Numbered from the stretch's first letter, positions 35,101 through 47,664 are shown. The stretch: DNA of 64,000 bases from Saccopteryx bilineata (GCF_036850765.1 NC_089492.1:295749090-295813089), one strand, 5' to 3'. Notes: generated from the letters alone by a model not told the origin. Program-made: numbers and translations.

Positions 35101-35286
35101 CGGGTGATCTCATTCTAGAAGACAGAAATACAGGGTGAGGAGAGAACATCCCAGCAATGTTTCCTCTTATCTGGGAGCTGTGCCGTCTTGTTACTATAGA
35201 TTTATTGTGGGCTAATATTCTAAAACAAACAACCAGAATAACAAAGTTACCATCATCGATAAAACCCCACACAAGACAGACACAGC

Positions 35287-35555
35287 CTGACCAGGCGGTG
35301 ACGCACAGGACCCAGGTTTGAAACCCTGAGGTCGCCAGCTTGAGTGTGGGATTATAGACATGACCCAATGAACCCAAGGTCGCTGGCTTGAACAAGGGGT
35401 CACTCGGTCTGCTGTGGCCCCTCCCCCATCAAGGCACATATGAGAAAGCAATCAATGAACAACTAAGGGGTCACGACAAAGAATTGATGCTTCTCATCTC
35501 TCTCTCTTCTGTCTGTCCCTATCTGTCCCTCTCTGTCTGTCACACACAAAAACAA
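35287..35555 (+). mobile_element. SINE family B, internally deleted
   Basis: Head gcctgaccaggcggtgacgc, B box aggtttgaaaccctgagg. Confidence 0.82.
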
Positions 35556-35574
35556 TCAAACAAACAAAAATACA

Positions 35575-36130
35575 AGACATAGACATAGACACCAGTGTGG
35601 TGACAGCCAGAGGAAAGGGGGTTGGGAAAGGTAGAGGTGGGTATGGGAAAGGAAAGAGAGTTGGCTTGGGGTGGTGTGCACATGGCGTTTTATTGAGTTG
35701 TACACTTGAAACCTGTATGGTTTTGTGAACCAATGTACTTCAATAAATTCAATGAATAAAATAATAAAATACATGTACAAGAAAAAAACTTTTGAAATTG
35801 TACAAACAAGACAGGGTCTAGACATGCAATGGAATATTTATTACTCAGCCATAAAAAAAAAAAAGGAATAAAATTCTGATATGTGCCATACAGAGGTCTT
35901 TGGAAACATTATACAAAGTAAAATAAGCCAGGCAGGCAAGGGTAAATTTTGTATGATTCCATTCCTATGAAATTCCCAGAAGAGGCAAAGTCACAGAGGC
36001 CAAGTAGAATACAGGTACTGGGGGAGAGGGAATGAGGGAGTGTTTAGAGGCAAGTTTCAGTCCGGGGATAAAAAAGTTCTTGAGATGATGGTGGTGACGG
36101 TTGTGTAACAACATAAATACCCTTAAATAC
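35575..36130 (+). mobile_element. L1 3'-end fragments
   Basis: Two tails: one ending caataaattcaatgaataa (about 35755), the next with tactcagccataaaaaaaaa (35840). Confidence 0.65.
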
Positions 36131-36149
36131 GACTAAACTATACTTTTTT

Positions 36150-36517
36150 AATTCAATGAAAAGAGGGGAGGCAGAGAGACAGACTCTAGCATGTGCCCTG
36201 ACCGGGATCCACCTAGCAAGTCCAGTAGGGGGCAATGCTGTGCCCATCTGGGGCGCTGCTCCATTGCTCAGAAACTGAGCTCTTCTTAGCACCTGAGGCA
36301 GAAGTCATGGACCCATCCTCAGTGCCCGGAAGTCAACTCGCTCCAACTGAGCCATGGCTGCAGGAGGGGAGGAGAAGAAAGAGAGAGAGAAAGAAGAGAG
36401 AGGGGAAGGGATGGAGAAGCAAATGGGTGCTTCTCCTGTGTGCCCTGGCCAGGAATCAAACCTGGGACCTTCACACACCAGGCTCATGCTCTACCACTGA
36501 GCCAACTGGCCAGGCCA
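36150..36517 (-). mobile_element. SINE family A, diverged
   Basis: Reverse copy ending ccaactggccaggcc. Confidence 0.83.
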
Positions 36518-36722
36518 ACTATATTCTTAAACATGGTGGAAGTAGACAGGGGGTGGGAAAGAATGAAGGAGGATCAAAGGACTCAAACATATGAACACAA
36601 GGTGATGAGACCTGGGGCGCTGAGCATACAAGATACAGATGATGTGTTAGAGATTGTACACCTGAAACCAATATAATGTTATTAACCAATGTCACCCCAA
36701 TACATTTCATTTTTTAATTTTT
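36518..36722 (+). mobile_element. L1 3'-end fragment
   Basis: Ends cacctgaaaccaatataatg, then attaaccaatgtcacccc. Confidence 0.7.
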
Positions 36723-36734
36723 TAAATGGATTGA

Positions 36735-36868
36735 TTGATTTGAGAGAGAGAGAGAGTTGTGCACTCACCAGTTGAGCCATGTATGTGCCCAGTCCAGAAA
36801 TCAAACCCACCATACCTTGGCATATCAGGACGACCCTCCAACTAACTGAAATACCAGGCCAGGGCTAA
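36735..36868 (-). mobile_element. SINE family C, short and diverged
   Basis: Reverse copy ending ataccaggccagggc. Confidence 0.65.
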
Positions 36869-36969
36869 TCAGTACATTTCACTCAAACATGGTTAAAATA
36901 GATAACTTTCTTTTGTGCATATTTTACCGCAATATTAAAGAATAAATCGTGTGCTGGAAGGTTTTCCTT

Positions 36970-38400
36970 TTCCCTTCCTTTTCTAGGTGAAAGGGTACTT
37001 GTGGCCCCCAAAGCCCTTCCAATGCTGGCTGGTTAACCCCTCACCCACCCACCCATCACAACCCAGGGTCCAGACGAGGGGCGGGCATCCCCATGCAAAC
37101 GTCCTGACACCTTGGGGACTCTCAGTAGTTGGTCATCAGGTTCCACCACCTTTGTGCTGTAGACACCACAGTTCCCCACCCCCACCCCCGGCACAACCTG
37201 CCTCCTTCCCCACAACGCACACCACCTGACACGCATTCCCGCTATCCTGCAACTTCTGCCCTCACACGAATCCAACATTGGCCGCAGTGATCTACATACG
37301 ATTTAACCTAAAACAAGAACCCACCCAGAACTCCTGAACGGTGAAAAGGACCAGTCGTTGCAAGCCAATCACCTCCCATTGGCCCGTGCGCCCCCCGACT
37401 TCCGCAACTTTACCCAGAACCCGGTTTGCATTGGCCTTCCCCAGGCGACATGAATCTCCCCGTCAGCACAGAGAGACCAACCAAAGTCTTAAGACGATGA
37501 CGTTGGGTCTTGTCCTCTATTTCTCCTGGACCCAAGTTCCTCCCATTCTGTCTCTGGTTCCACTTTAGAAAACTAGGAAGCCTCAGTGCCCTCCTCTCAC
37601 CGACTTGAGCATGAAAGGCCTGGAAGTTTCCAAAGAACCGCAGGCAGGTTGCTCCATCTCTGGTGAATTTAAACGCTTTTCCTCTTTAGACCATTGCCCC
37701 CACAACCCTGGGGGGGCAGGACTTGGTTCTGTTGGGGACCCCTCCACCTTGCTTTTTATGCACACCACACCTGCTGTAAGTGCTGAGAGGAAGGGGAAAA
37801 ATGGAGAAAGGAAACCAGAGGGAAGACTTCCTCACCTAATCCCGGCGGCTGGTCCCTCCAGGCTGGTACCCAGAAAGAGCATCTGTGGGTGCCCAGCCTA
37901 AAAGGCTGAGCCTGCCCTTTGATTGGCTATAGGGTCTCGCCCCTCCCATTGGCTGGCGTGACTCTTGACTGATGAGACTCCGAGGATGATGTGGAACCGG
38001 TGAGGCATGTTCCTGGCCCCTCAGGTGTGAGCGATCTTCCTTCGGGCACAACTCCCCTCAGGATCCCACTAATAGAGTCCCCGTTCGTCCATCCATCACA
38101 GAATCCCTGGGTTTCTGAGCAGGATCTCCTCCGGGTACCAATGACGGGACGGACAACATGGAGACGGGCAGCGAGAGCCACTCTGCTCCTAATCAGAGCA
38201 CCCGCTTCCCCTGGCCTTCGACCGCGTCCCGGAGGAAGCTGGCTTCTCGTGCGTCTTCCCAACTTGGACAGCAGCACCCGGAATGGAGCTCTCCTGCACG
38301 AGGCTATCAACGGCTATTCTTGTGTAACAAGCTCCTGGTGAAGAGGGCAGAGAAGCGAGAATTGGCAAATGCCTGTTTTTGTTCATTGTGATAGGAACAC
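36970..38400. other. Unique GC-rich block with several CCAAT boxes
   Basis: About 1.4 kb without repeats. NF-Y-type ccaat/attgg motifs occur near 37363, 37379, 37429, 37922 and 37949. I recognise no exon. It may be an unannotated promoter or simply conserved intergenic DNA. Confidence 0.4.
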
Positions 38401-38461
38401 TGGGACATGAGTTCTTCACTCTTACCAAGGATGTTCTGTTTTGTTTTGTTGTGTTGTTGTT

Positions 38462-38652
38462 GTTTTTTAGATTTTATTTATTCATTTTTAGAGAGAAAGG
38501 AGAGGGGGGGAGAGAAGAAAGAGAGAGAGAGAGGAGGAGCAAGAAGCATCAACTCCCACATGTGCCTTGACCAGGCAAGCCCAGGGTTTCAAACCGGTGA
38601 CCTCAGCATTTCCATATCGACGTTTTATCTACTGCGTCACCGCAGGTCAGGC
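38462..38652 (-). mobile_element. SINE family D
   Basis: Reverse copy from tttagattttatttattcat to accgcaggtcaggc. Confidence 0.82.
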
Positions 38653-38769
38653 TGTTTTGTTTTATTTTTAAGTGTGCGATATGGTGTTGTTCGCCAGAGA
38701 CCCACAGGGTTGTTCAGGAGCTCTCCAGAATGCATCCATCCTCATAACTGAAACTACAGACCCATTGAA

Positions 38770-39000
38770 AAATGATTTCCCACTTTCCCCTTCCCCCAGG
38801 CCTTGAAAACCACCATTCCGCTCTCCGTTTCTGGGGACCTATCTCAGATAACTTCATGAAAGGGTCACCTTCCCCGATTTGCCTCTCTGTGACTGGTTAT
38901 TTCACTCGGTGTGATGTCCTCCGGGTTCACCCGTGCTGTTTGCATCTGGTAGGATTTCCTTCTTTTTTTTTAAGGCTGGATAATATATAGTCCATCAAAG
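38770..39000 (-). mobile_element. L1 3'-region fragment
   Basis: Reversed wording of L1 3' DNA: ctgtgactggttatttcact, then ggctggataatatatagtcc. Confidence 0.6.
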
Positions 39001-40475
39001 GTCTCTGTGAACAACCCCCTACTCTCATCATGGATACTTGTGTGAGCCCTGTCCCGTGGTCACTCTCATCACCTCACCAGCCACTGACAGTCCTAATTGG
39101 CTCCCCCAACTCTAACATGAACTGGGCGCTCATGATCTAAGACCTGATTCTCTTCGGTCCTCTGGCCTCGGCAAGGTTATTACTAAGTGGACTTGAGGCC
39201 ATTGGGGTGAAGAACACTCCTATTCCACCAGCCCAAACATGACAGTCCTGGGCAGCACTGACCCCCGGGGTGGAGGGGGCTTACAGAGGTCTGGGATGGA
39301 TGAATGGGCAGTGTGACTTCGGCCCTTCCAGGGAGGCTGGGCGAAGAGACTCAGTGGGTCTTCCCTGCCCAAGATCTCGGTTACAGGTGCACCCAAACCC
39401 CCTCCACCCAACATCAGACTTGACCATGCTCACCTGCCATCCTAACCCATCCTTGGCTGGGCCATTGTGCACACGCATTAGAGAAATGTGTCTTATTTCC
39501 CTTTTTGTTGTTGTTGTTGTAGTTCTGTGATGTTGTGTTTGATTCCTTGGTAACCGCCCCGGGATCTGCTGTTAGAAAAGTTCGAAATAATGTGATGTGG
39601 TGTGCCACATTCTCCATTATCGAATATCAAAAATTCCAGGCTGCCTCAAGATGGCCTTAGATATCAAGAGACTTCAAAGTTTACTTACTAGACTGAGCTG
39701 TCCTGCAAACCAGGGGAGGCCTGGACGTCTAAAGGGGGGTTTCAGACAGTCGAGCAAAGGCCTAAAGGCTGCACCAGACCTGGACGAGGGTGCCTCCTGG
39801 TGGTCACCTCTGCACCCACCCCAAACAAACTTTAGAATTCTACTAGTCCCTTTTATCAAAAGTTGTTAGGAATGTATGTATACGCCCTTGTCGCTCCCAA
39901 AGCAAATCCTACCTGGGAGTTTTCTATCTGGGCAACCAAAGCCCAACAAGTAGGAAAGGACTGAGCCAAATGCCACCCGTCAAGCTTCAGATATGTGAAC
40001 TCTCAGCATGATTTTTTGGGGGATCTGTAGAATAAACCCACATCTCATCCTCCCGGGGACATCCAGAAAGGTCACCTCCAAGCTCATGTCCACCGTGGAG
40101 GGGGAAAAATAAATGTAATTTCACAAAAAAAGACAGACCCCAGGGCCCAAACATTCCTTTTTCCTTTTAGAGGGCTTATTACTGCTCTCTCTGCAGCTGA
40201 TAAAACTTGCTCATGGGATTCCAGGCAGAATGCTCCAACGAGGACCCAACCAAGTTCATGACTCACATTAACACACGTCACTGCCTCACATTGTTAAGTA
40301 GTTAACACTTTGGAGAGACAGAAGGGAGAAATACAAAACACGCAACAATCATTTTTGAAAAGGAGAGCATGGGTTTTTGTTTTGTTGTGTTTTTTTTCCC
40401 TCTGTAATGAGGAATCATCTTCTCCTAAATCAACCTCTTAACCACAAATTAGAATTAGAGAGTTTTTTTCCTTCC
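39001..40475. other. Intergenic DNA, nothing recognised
   Basis: No supported gene. A short (TTG)n lies at 39505-39520 and (GA)n at 40487-40520. Confidence 0.4.
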
Positions 40476-40559
40476 CCTAGAGTCTAAAGAGAGAGAGAGA
40501 GACAGAGAGAGAGAGAGAGGAGAGAGATACAAGATTATGTCAAGTATCTCAGGTTGATG

Positions 40560-41180
40560 ATCACTAGGTGGGAGTGGAGTCAGGTGGCAGAGGAATAAAG
40601 GTGAAGGGGTTAAGTACAGGCTGGCCTGACCAGGCGTTGGCACAGAGGATAGAGCGTCAGACTGGAACTCAGATGACCCAGATTCGAAACCCTGAGGGCA
40701 CCGGACTTGAACGCGGGCTCACCAGCTGGAGCGCGGAGTTGCTGGCTTGAGTGTGGATCATAGACATGACCCCATGGTTGCTGGCTTGAAGCCCAAGATC
40801 ACTGGCTTGAGCAAGGGGTCACTCACTCTGCTGTAAACCCCCGGTCAAGGCACATATGAGAAAGCAATCAATAAACAAATAAGGAGCCACAACAAAGAAC
40901 TGATGCTTCTCATCTCTCTCCCTTCCTGTCTGTCTGTCCCTATCGGTCCCTCTCTCTGACTCTCTCTCTGTCTCTGTCAAAAAAAGAAGTACAGGTTGGT
41001 CACTGTAGTTACAGAATAGTCACAGGGATATAAAGTACCACAGGGAATATAGGCACTACAATAGCTATGGATGGGGCCAGGTGGGAAGACTTAGTGAGCA
41101 GATCCAATTATATAAATGTCTAATCGCTGTTCTACACTTGAAACTAATATAGCATTTTATATCAACTAAAAAAAAAAAAA
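40560..41180 (+). mobile_element. L1 3'-tail split by a SINE
   Basis: The tail wording resumes after the SINE at 40986 (cagaatagtcacagg) and ends acttgaaactaatatagc. The target copies aagtacagg flank the SINE. Confidence 0.7.
40623..40985 (+). mobile_element. SINE family B
   Basis: Head gcctgaccaggcgttggcac, B box gattcgaaaccctgagg, poly(A) tail. Confidence 0.88.
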
Positions 41181-41730
41181 AAGTAAGATCTTTTTTTTAA
41201 AAAAAAAAAAAAGGTTTTGTAATATATCCAAACACCAAAAAGGATTTTCTTACTATGTAATTAATTTTTACATGATATCCAATCTTGTACAATAATAAAG
41301 CATGATTTAAAAGTCTTCTTTTTAAAATAACATTCTTTAAATTATATATATATAACAAAAGAGGTTTAAAAGGCTCATTTGGGGCTATTGTTAAAACAAA
41401 AAAAAAAATGTAACACCTGGTGATTCTCAAGTGATAATATCACCATCGATAATTTGATGATTCCAAAAATTTTTGTGGGCAAATTAGTCACCAACATTCA
41501 AAAAGATTAAATCTCATTATTGAGAGAGACTATCTTTTGTCATTTTTGATAATCATTTCCCAAGAGAGGACCATATATCAGAGTAAAAACAACTCAAGAT
41601 TTTCTTCACTTTTCCTTAGTTTCAAACATCTAAGATCTTTCACCTGTAAACACTGTGGGAATCGGATTTTATTTAAGGTTAGGATATGTTTAAGACCAAG
41701 ATACCATATATTTAAGAAGAGTCACATGGC
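41181..41730. other. AT-rich DNA, nothing recognised
   Basis: Mostly A/T runs. No gene supported. Confidence 0.4.
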
Positions 41731-42062
41731 TTAGTAGTAGAGCATCCGCCCGGCATGTGGAAGTCCCAGGTTCGAATCCTGACCAAGGCACACAGGAGAA
41801 GTGCCCATCTGCTTCTCTACCCCTCCCCCTCTCCTTCCTCTCTGTCTCTCTCTTCCCCTCCCGCAGCCAAGGCTTCATTGGAGCAAAGTTGGCCTGGGTG
41901 CTGAGGATGGCTCCATGGCCTCTGCCTCAGGCGCTAGAATGTCTCCAGTTGCAGCTGAGCAATGCCCCCTGGTGGGCATGCCAGGTGGATCCTGGTAGGG
42001 CGCATGCGGGAGTCTGTCTGTCTGCCTCCCTGCTTCTCGCTTCAGAAAAATACTGGGGGAAA
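41731..42062 (+). mobile_element. SINE family A, head missing
   Basis: Starts within the A-box area (ggcttagtagtagagcatcc). Full B box and tail. Confidence 0.85.
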
Positions 42063-42069
42063 AAAAGGA

Positions 42070-42378
42070 AATCTTACCCTTTGGGACTGCATGGATAGAC
42101 CTGGAGAGCATTGTGCTAAGTGAAACAAGCCAGTCAGAAAAGGACAAGTACCATGTGATTGCACTCAGAGGTGGACCCTAATGAACAAAATGAACTAACA
42201 CACAAAATCAAAATAAACTCACAGATAGAGAACTGACTGGCAGTGGTCCAAGGGGATGGGGTTGGGGGGCTGAGGGAAAAGCATGATGGGATTAAGGAGG
42301 GGAAGGAGGTAGTAGAGGTAAAGAAGGTAAAGAAAGGATAAATGGTGATAGATGGAGACTAGACCTCAGGTGGTATTT
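42070..42378 (+). mobile_element. L1 3'-end fragment
   Basis: ctggagagcattgtgctaag wording and the recurrent gatggagactagacctcagg step. Confidence 0.6.
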
Positions 42379-42669
42379 CTTTTTTCCCAGCAAGGGGCCA
42401 TAGCTGGATACTTCACAGAAGCCAGAGATATCCTGTCTGCCTGTGTCATCTTGAATGACCATGTGCACAAAATGACACGTCTGCTGTGTCCAGTGGGCTG
42501 ACTCTCGGGAGAAGGACCCAGGCGGGGACGATGTCCTGCGTCCATCCTTCCAGGCAGTCTCCCGGAAGGACGGCTTCCAGCTGGCAAGAGCTGGTTTCTA
42601 AGATCTAATTCTCAACTGACATTTCTAACGATCAATTGAAAATTCCAGTGATCAATTTTAAGGAATTTT

Positions 42670-43046
42670 TTTTTTTCTGAAGCTGGAAACGGGAGAGACA
42701 GTCAGACAGACTCCCGCATGCGCCCGACCGGGATCCACCCAGCATGCCCACCAGAGGTGGATGCTCTGCCCATCAGTGGGCGATGCTCTGCCCCTCCAGG
42801 GCATCGCTCTGTTGTGACCAGAGCCACTCTAGCGCTTGGGGCAGAGGCCAAGGAGCCATCCCCAGCGCCCGGGCCATCTTTGCTCCAATGGAGCCTCGGC
42901 TGCGGGAGGGGAAGAGAGAGACAGAGAGGAAGGAGGGGGGGTGGAGAAGCAAATGGACGCTTCTCCTATGTGCCCCAGCCGGGAATCAAACCCAGGTCCC
43001 CCGCGCCAGGCCGACGCTCTACCGCTGAGCCAACCGGCCAGGGCCA
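42670..43046 (-). mobile_element. SINE family A
   Basis: Reverse copy from tttttctgaagctgg to ccggccagggcc. Target copies aaggaatttt on both sides. Confidence 0.92.
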
Positions 43047-43065
43047 AGGAATTTTTTTTTAACAG

Positions 43066-43069
43066 TAAT

Positions 43070-43116
<47 letters not shown>

Positions 43117-43117
43117 G
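43066..43117. repeat. (TTTA)n microsatellite
   Basis: About 13 tetranucleotide units at the tail of the adjacent SINE. Confidence 0.95.
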
Positions 43118-43265
43118 AGAGGGGGGGGGAGAGTGAGAGAGAGAGAGAAGGGGGAGGAGCATCAACTCCCATATGTGCCTTGACCAGGCAAGCCAGGGTT
43201 TTGAACCGGCAACCTCAGTGTTTCCAGGTTGACGCTTTATCCACTGCGCCACCACAGGTCAGGCC
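43118..43265 (-). mobile_element. SINE family D
   Basis: Reverse copy ending ccaccacaggtcaggc. Confidence 0.85.
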
Positions 43266-43274
43266 CAAGGAATT

Positions 43275-43483
43275 TTTAAAAAAGATTTTATTTATTGATT
43301 TTATAGAGAGAGGAGAAATATGGGGGGGGGTGATGAGAAGTATCAATTCATAGTTGCTTTACTTTAGTTGTTCACTGATTGTGTGACATATGTGCCTTGA
43401 CCAGGCAAGCCTGGGGTTTCAAACAGCCAACCTCAGCGTTCTAGGTCGATGCACTATCCACTGTGATACCGCAGGCCAGGCTT
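43275..43483 (-). mobile_element. SINE family D
   Basis: Second reverse copy ending ataccgcaggccaggc. Confidence 0.82.
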
Positions 43484-43485
43484 CA

Positions 43486-44590
43486 GGAATTCTGATGCTA
43501 TTTCTCTGTATTTCCTAATCATCAGCATTCCTAATCCCAGTCTGTACCACTGACCAGGAGAGCTTCCTTCCAGGGCTGTGGTCCAATGCGGACCCCAGGC
43601 ACAGGGCTCTGTGGGTGATGTAGAAGCACATCACCGGCTCCGTTCGGGTCACGTGGACAGAGAGAGACCCCAGGACCTGAGCAGGGAGACACTGGCTTCC
43701 CCTGGCTTCCCCTGGGGGCATATTCCAGATGACACAGATCTGAGGCCACAAGTAGCGAGAGGTGTGGAACTGAAACTCAAGGAGAGACAGCCTCCAGGTC
43801 ACAGGGACAACCAGAGTGAAAGAACTTGGGGGCGCAGGGTGGACAGGGCAAGGCGTGGAAGGACAGCGCCCAGGAGGAAACAGCTAGCAGGGCCCCTGTG
43901 CACAGGGGGTCCATCGATGATGACATCAACTCTAAGCTCACATTCTCCGCTGGGAACAGGAAACTCTCCGTTTCTCAACAATGGTCCTCATTACCCCCAC
44001 CCTGCCCCCTCACTCTCCCCACCCCCCACCACCAGGTGCACTCCGGATGTTCTTCACTGGAGGCCATCTTTAGCTTTGCGTTGGAGACGCCCCAGACTCC
44101 GCATGCAGACAGTGTTGCTCACAGCAGAGGGGACGGGAGAGCAGGTCCACGCACTCTATCCCTGTCACTGTGGTCAGGTGCCCACCCCACCTGCCATGTC
44201 CCTGCACAGAGCTCGGAGCACACACACCAGCCAGGGCTGATCGTCTTCCTCGTGTCCCCTCTTAGGTCAGCGTCAGGAGAGGGGTCAACACGGGAGGAAC
44301 CCAGGGCTGTGGGGGTGGGGAGGATGGTGCTGGCCCTGCCTTGTCCTGAGCTGCCCTATTCAGGCCCTGGCTGGGCAGGTGGGGAGGTGGGGAGGTGGGA
44401 AGGTGGGGAGGTGTTGAGGGTGCTCCCGGTGGCGCCTTTTATGTCAAGCCTTTTATGTCTGGAAACACTAAGGTACTCGACCCTGGAGAAAATGCTGATT
44501 CTCTCAGACAGCATGGAGTTAGGAATGAGTGTGAAGACAGGCATGCAAATTTCAATGCAGAGTGTGGGATATGACTTTAAAAATCCTGAA
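43486..44590. other. Unassigned unique segment
   Basis: About 1.1 kb free of young repeats. A minus-strand frame of about 95 codons (43515-43802) is open but matches no family I know. A (GGGGAGGT)n-like tract lies at 44378-44412. Confidence 0.35.
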
Positions 44591-44591
44591 T

Positions 44592-44928
44592 GAGCCTGAC
44601 CAGGCGGTGGCACAGTGGATAGAGCATCAGACTGGCTCAGCGGAGGACCCAGGTTCGAGACCCCAAGGTTACCAGCTTGAGCGCGGGCTCATCTGGTTTG
44701 AGCAAAAGCTCACCAGCTTGGACCCAAGGTCGCTGGCTCAAGCAAGGAGTTACTTGGTCTGCTTTAGCCCCACGGTCAAGGCACATATGAGAAAGCAATC
44801 AATGAACAACTAAAGTGTCACAACGAAAAACTAATGATTGATGCTTCTCATCTCTCTCTGTTTCTGTCTGTCTGTCCCTATCTATCCCTCTCTTTGACTC
44901 TCTCTCTGTAAAAAAAAAAAAAAAATCC
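44592..44928 (+). mobile_element. SINE family B
   Basis: Head gcctgaccaggcggtggcac, B box ggttcgagaccccaagg, poly(A) tail. Target aaaaatcctgaa is repeated after it. Confidence 0.9.
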
Positions 44929-44950
44929 TGAAGGAATAAGACCCAATAAC

Positions 44951-44951
44951 A

Positions 44952-44985
<34 letters not shown>
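44951..44985. repeat. (AC)n microsatellite
   Basis: About 17 units. Confidence 0.95.
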
Positions 44986-44987
<2 letters not shown>

Positions 44988-45235
44988 GTCACCTCCTGTG
45001 TCCGTACTGTGTGTGCAACTTCTGCTCACATTTCTGTCTCTCCAACTGAATGGGGACACCCCCTCTGACCTCTCTTGACCCGAGGCCACAAGGAAAGAAA
45101 AAAATAATAATTTGGGGTGGGGTGCAGTCCGGTTGATTTTGAAGTCTGCCGGAACAGTGTGAATGTTGGGAAATAACCAATATCCACTTTTAAAAAGAAA
45201 ATTATAATCAGGCATTAGGTCCATACTTCCTGCAG

Positions 45236-45392
45236 CCCTGGCCAGATTGCTCAATTGGTTAAAGCATCATCCTGATAACACAAAGATTAAGGATTTAATC
45301 CCTGGTCAGGTTACATATAGGAACAGGTTGATGTTTCTCTCTTTTCCTCTCCCTCTGTTCCCCTTCCTCTTTCTCTAAAATCAATCAATACA
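45236..45392 (+). mobile_element. SINE family C (VES-like)
   Basis: Head gccctggccagattgctcaa, tail ctctaaaatcaatcaat. Confidence 0.78.
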
Positions 45393-45393
45393 C

Positions 45394-45760
45394 AGCTCTG
45401 GTCAGTTGGCTCAGCAGTAGAGTGCAGGCCCAGCATGTGCAGATCCTAGGTTTGATTCCCAGCCAGGGCACACAAGAGATGTGCCCATCTGCTTCTCCAC
45501 CTTTCCCTCTCTTCTTTCTCTCTATCTCTCTCTTCCCCTCCCACAGCCAAGGCTCCACTGGAGCAAAGTTGGCCCAGGCACTGAGGACGGCTCCATGGCC
45601 TCTGCCTCAGGCGATAGAATGGCTCAGGTTGCAACGGAGCAATGCCCTAGATGAGTAGAGCATCGTCCCCTGGTCAGCATGCCTGGTGGATCCTGGTTGG
45701 GTGCACGTGGGAGTCTGTCTGCCTTCCCTCTTCTTACTTCAGAAAATTACAATAAATAAA
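45394..45760 (+). mobile_element. SINE family A, diverged
   Basis: Head gctctggtcagttggctcag, with an (aaat)n extension of the tail at 45751-45775. Confidence 0.85.
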
Positions 45761-45777
45761 TAAATAAATAAATATGC

Positions 45778-46132
45778 TTTTTTTTCCTGAAGTTGGAAAC
45801 AGGGAGGCAGACAGACTCCTGCATGCGCCTGACTGGGAGCCACCCGGCATGCCCACCAGGGGGCGATGCTCTGCCCATCTGGGGCATTGCTCTGTTGCAT
45901 CCAGAGCCATTCTAGCACCTGAGGCAGAGGCCATAGAGCCGTCCTCAGTGCCTGGGCCAACTTTGCTCCAATGGAGCCTTGGCTGCGGGAGGGGAAGAGA
46001 GAGAGAGGAAGGAGACGGGGAGGGGTGGAGAAGCAGATGGGCGCTTCTCCTGTGTGCCCTGGCCGGGAATCGAATCCGGGACTCCTGCACGCCAGGCCGA
46101 CGCTCTACCACTGAGCAAACAGACCAGGGCCT
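45778..46132 (-). mobile_element. SINE family A
   Basis: Reverse copy from ttttttttcctgaagttgg to caaacagaccagggcc. It faces the previous SINE tail to tail and so can form an inverted pair. Confidence 0.87.
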
Positions 46133-46340
46133 ACACTTTTTTTAATTTAAAAAAAAAACTATACCTTTTGAAGTAATTCCACATTGTGCTTTCTGTATGG
46201 AAATATGGAGGCCTGAATGTACCATAGGCCAGGCTATGGTCTACATGCTTCTGTCCATGAATCCGTATGTTGATATTGTAACCTGGAGTTTTCCTTCCCA
46301 GTTGCACCCCCACCTGAGTGTGTCACTGTCCGCCCTTCCC

Positions 46341-46342
<2 letters not shown>

Positions 46343-46382
<40 letters not shown>

Positions 46383-46488
46383 GAGGGAGGGAGGAAGGGA
46401 GGGAGGGAGGGAGGGAGGAAGGAAGGAAGGAAGGAAGGAAGGAAGGAAGGAAGGAAGGAAGGAAAGAAGGGAGGAAGGGAGGAAAAAT
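46343..46488. repeat. Purine-only (GA)n, (GGGA)n, (GGAA)n tract
   Basis: About 145 bp of uninterrupted purines on the plus strand, with three successive repeat motifs. Confidence 0.95.
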
Positions 46489-46489
46489 T

Positions 46490-47582
46490 GTAACCCCCAA
46501 GGATGAGGGTAGTAGGAGGTGGGGCCTGGAAAATGCTCAGATTTTGAAGGTGGAGTCTCGTGAATGGAGTAAATTTCTTACAGAAGAGGCTCCAGAGAGA
46601 GCCCTGGTCCCTCCCCTATGTGAGGCCACCCTCCCTGGCTCTGACTGCATCCCTCTGTCCAGGGTCCCGTTCCCAACTCCTATGTCCCTTGTCCTCAGCA
46701 CAGGACGAGCTCAGTTAGCAGGACCATCACATCCTCCCAGGAGGTGGGCATGTCAGCCCAGCCTCTGTGCCCAGCCTGGGGACCCATCCCTGCTGTCCCC
46801 ATGTGGGTGTCATCTCAGTCAGCCCTCACAAGATCCAGGAGTGACACAGAGGCCCATGAGCCAAAGAGCCCAGACCCAGGAGGGAGGACGGCCTCTTGCT
46901 CTGCCCCTAGTGAGAGAAGACCAGTGTCATCAGGGCAGTGGTTGGAAAATAGGGCTCCCAGGTTCTCTCTTTTTCCTCAAAAACAGTTTGTACCAGTTGG
47001 TCCCAATCACTGTGGGTTGAGGGGTAGCAGGTCTGGGAGATGCCTCCTTGGGACAACAGCACAGGGCACCCCCTGTGGTTGGTTTCTGGCTCTGGCTGTG
47101 ACTGTGCCCCTGGGTGTGACTGCACGGAACTGCTGGTCATCATCCGTGCAGGGACAGGTGTTTGTGAAGCCCCGCACCTCGAGGTTTGGATCTCTGAGCC
47201 CCACAGAATGTGCATCAGCAGGTTGGACCACCTGTCCACCTCCGTAGAGTCTGGGTCCCCCTAGGAAGGAGCCCTGGGCCATGTTTGTGGGTGAGCCAGC
47301 CAAGGGGCTGAGGGGCCCTGCATACACCAGGTGTCCCAGGGAGGTGTGACTTGGAGCCCCAGTGGACCTGAGAGACAGGCAGGTTCCGTGGCACTCACTG
47401 GGGCCTGAGGGGACCTTCACCCACTGGAGCACCACGAAGCCATGAAGGTGACTGCACGCAGAGGGGGCTGCACTCGGAAGAGTTGATGTTCTGGTCAGAC
47501 TCTTCTGGTGAGAGTTCGTTCAGGTGTATCCGGAGGACTGCTGGGAAGGGGCGGCTGTGGAATTGACCCCAGAAGGAGTAGG
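46490..47582. other. Unassigned unique segment
   Basis: About 1.1 kb without recognised repeats. The minus strand has a 142-codon open frame (47007-47435) and an adjoining one (47395-47673), which overlap in different frames. I recognise no family. Decayed coding sequence is possible but not shown. Confidence 0.35.
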
Positions 47583-47589
47583 ACACATA

Positions 47590-47598
47590 TATACATAC

Positions 47599-47629
<31 letters not shown>

Positions 47630-47662
47630 CACACACAAACACACACACACACACACAGTGCA
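47590..47662. repeat. (TA)n/(CA)n microsatellite
   Basis: tatatata blocks followed by acacacacac. Confidence 0.95.
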
Positions 47663-47664
47663 TA

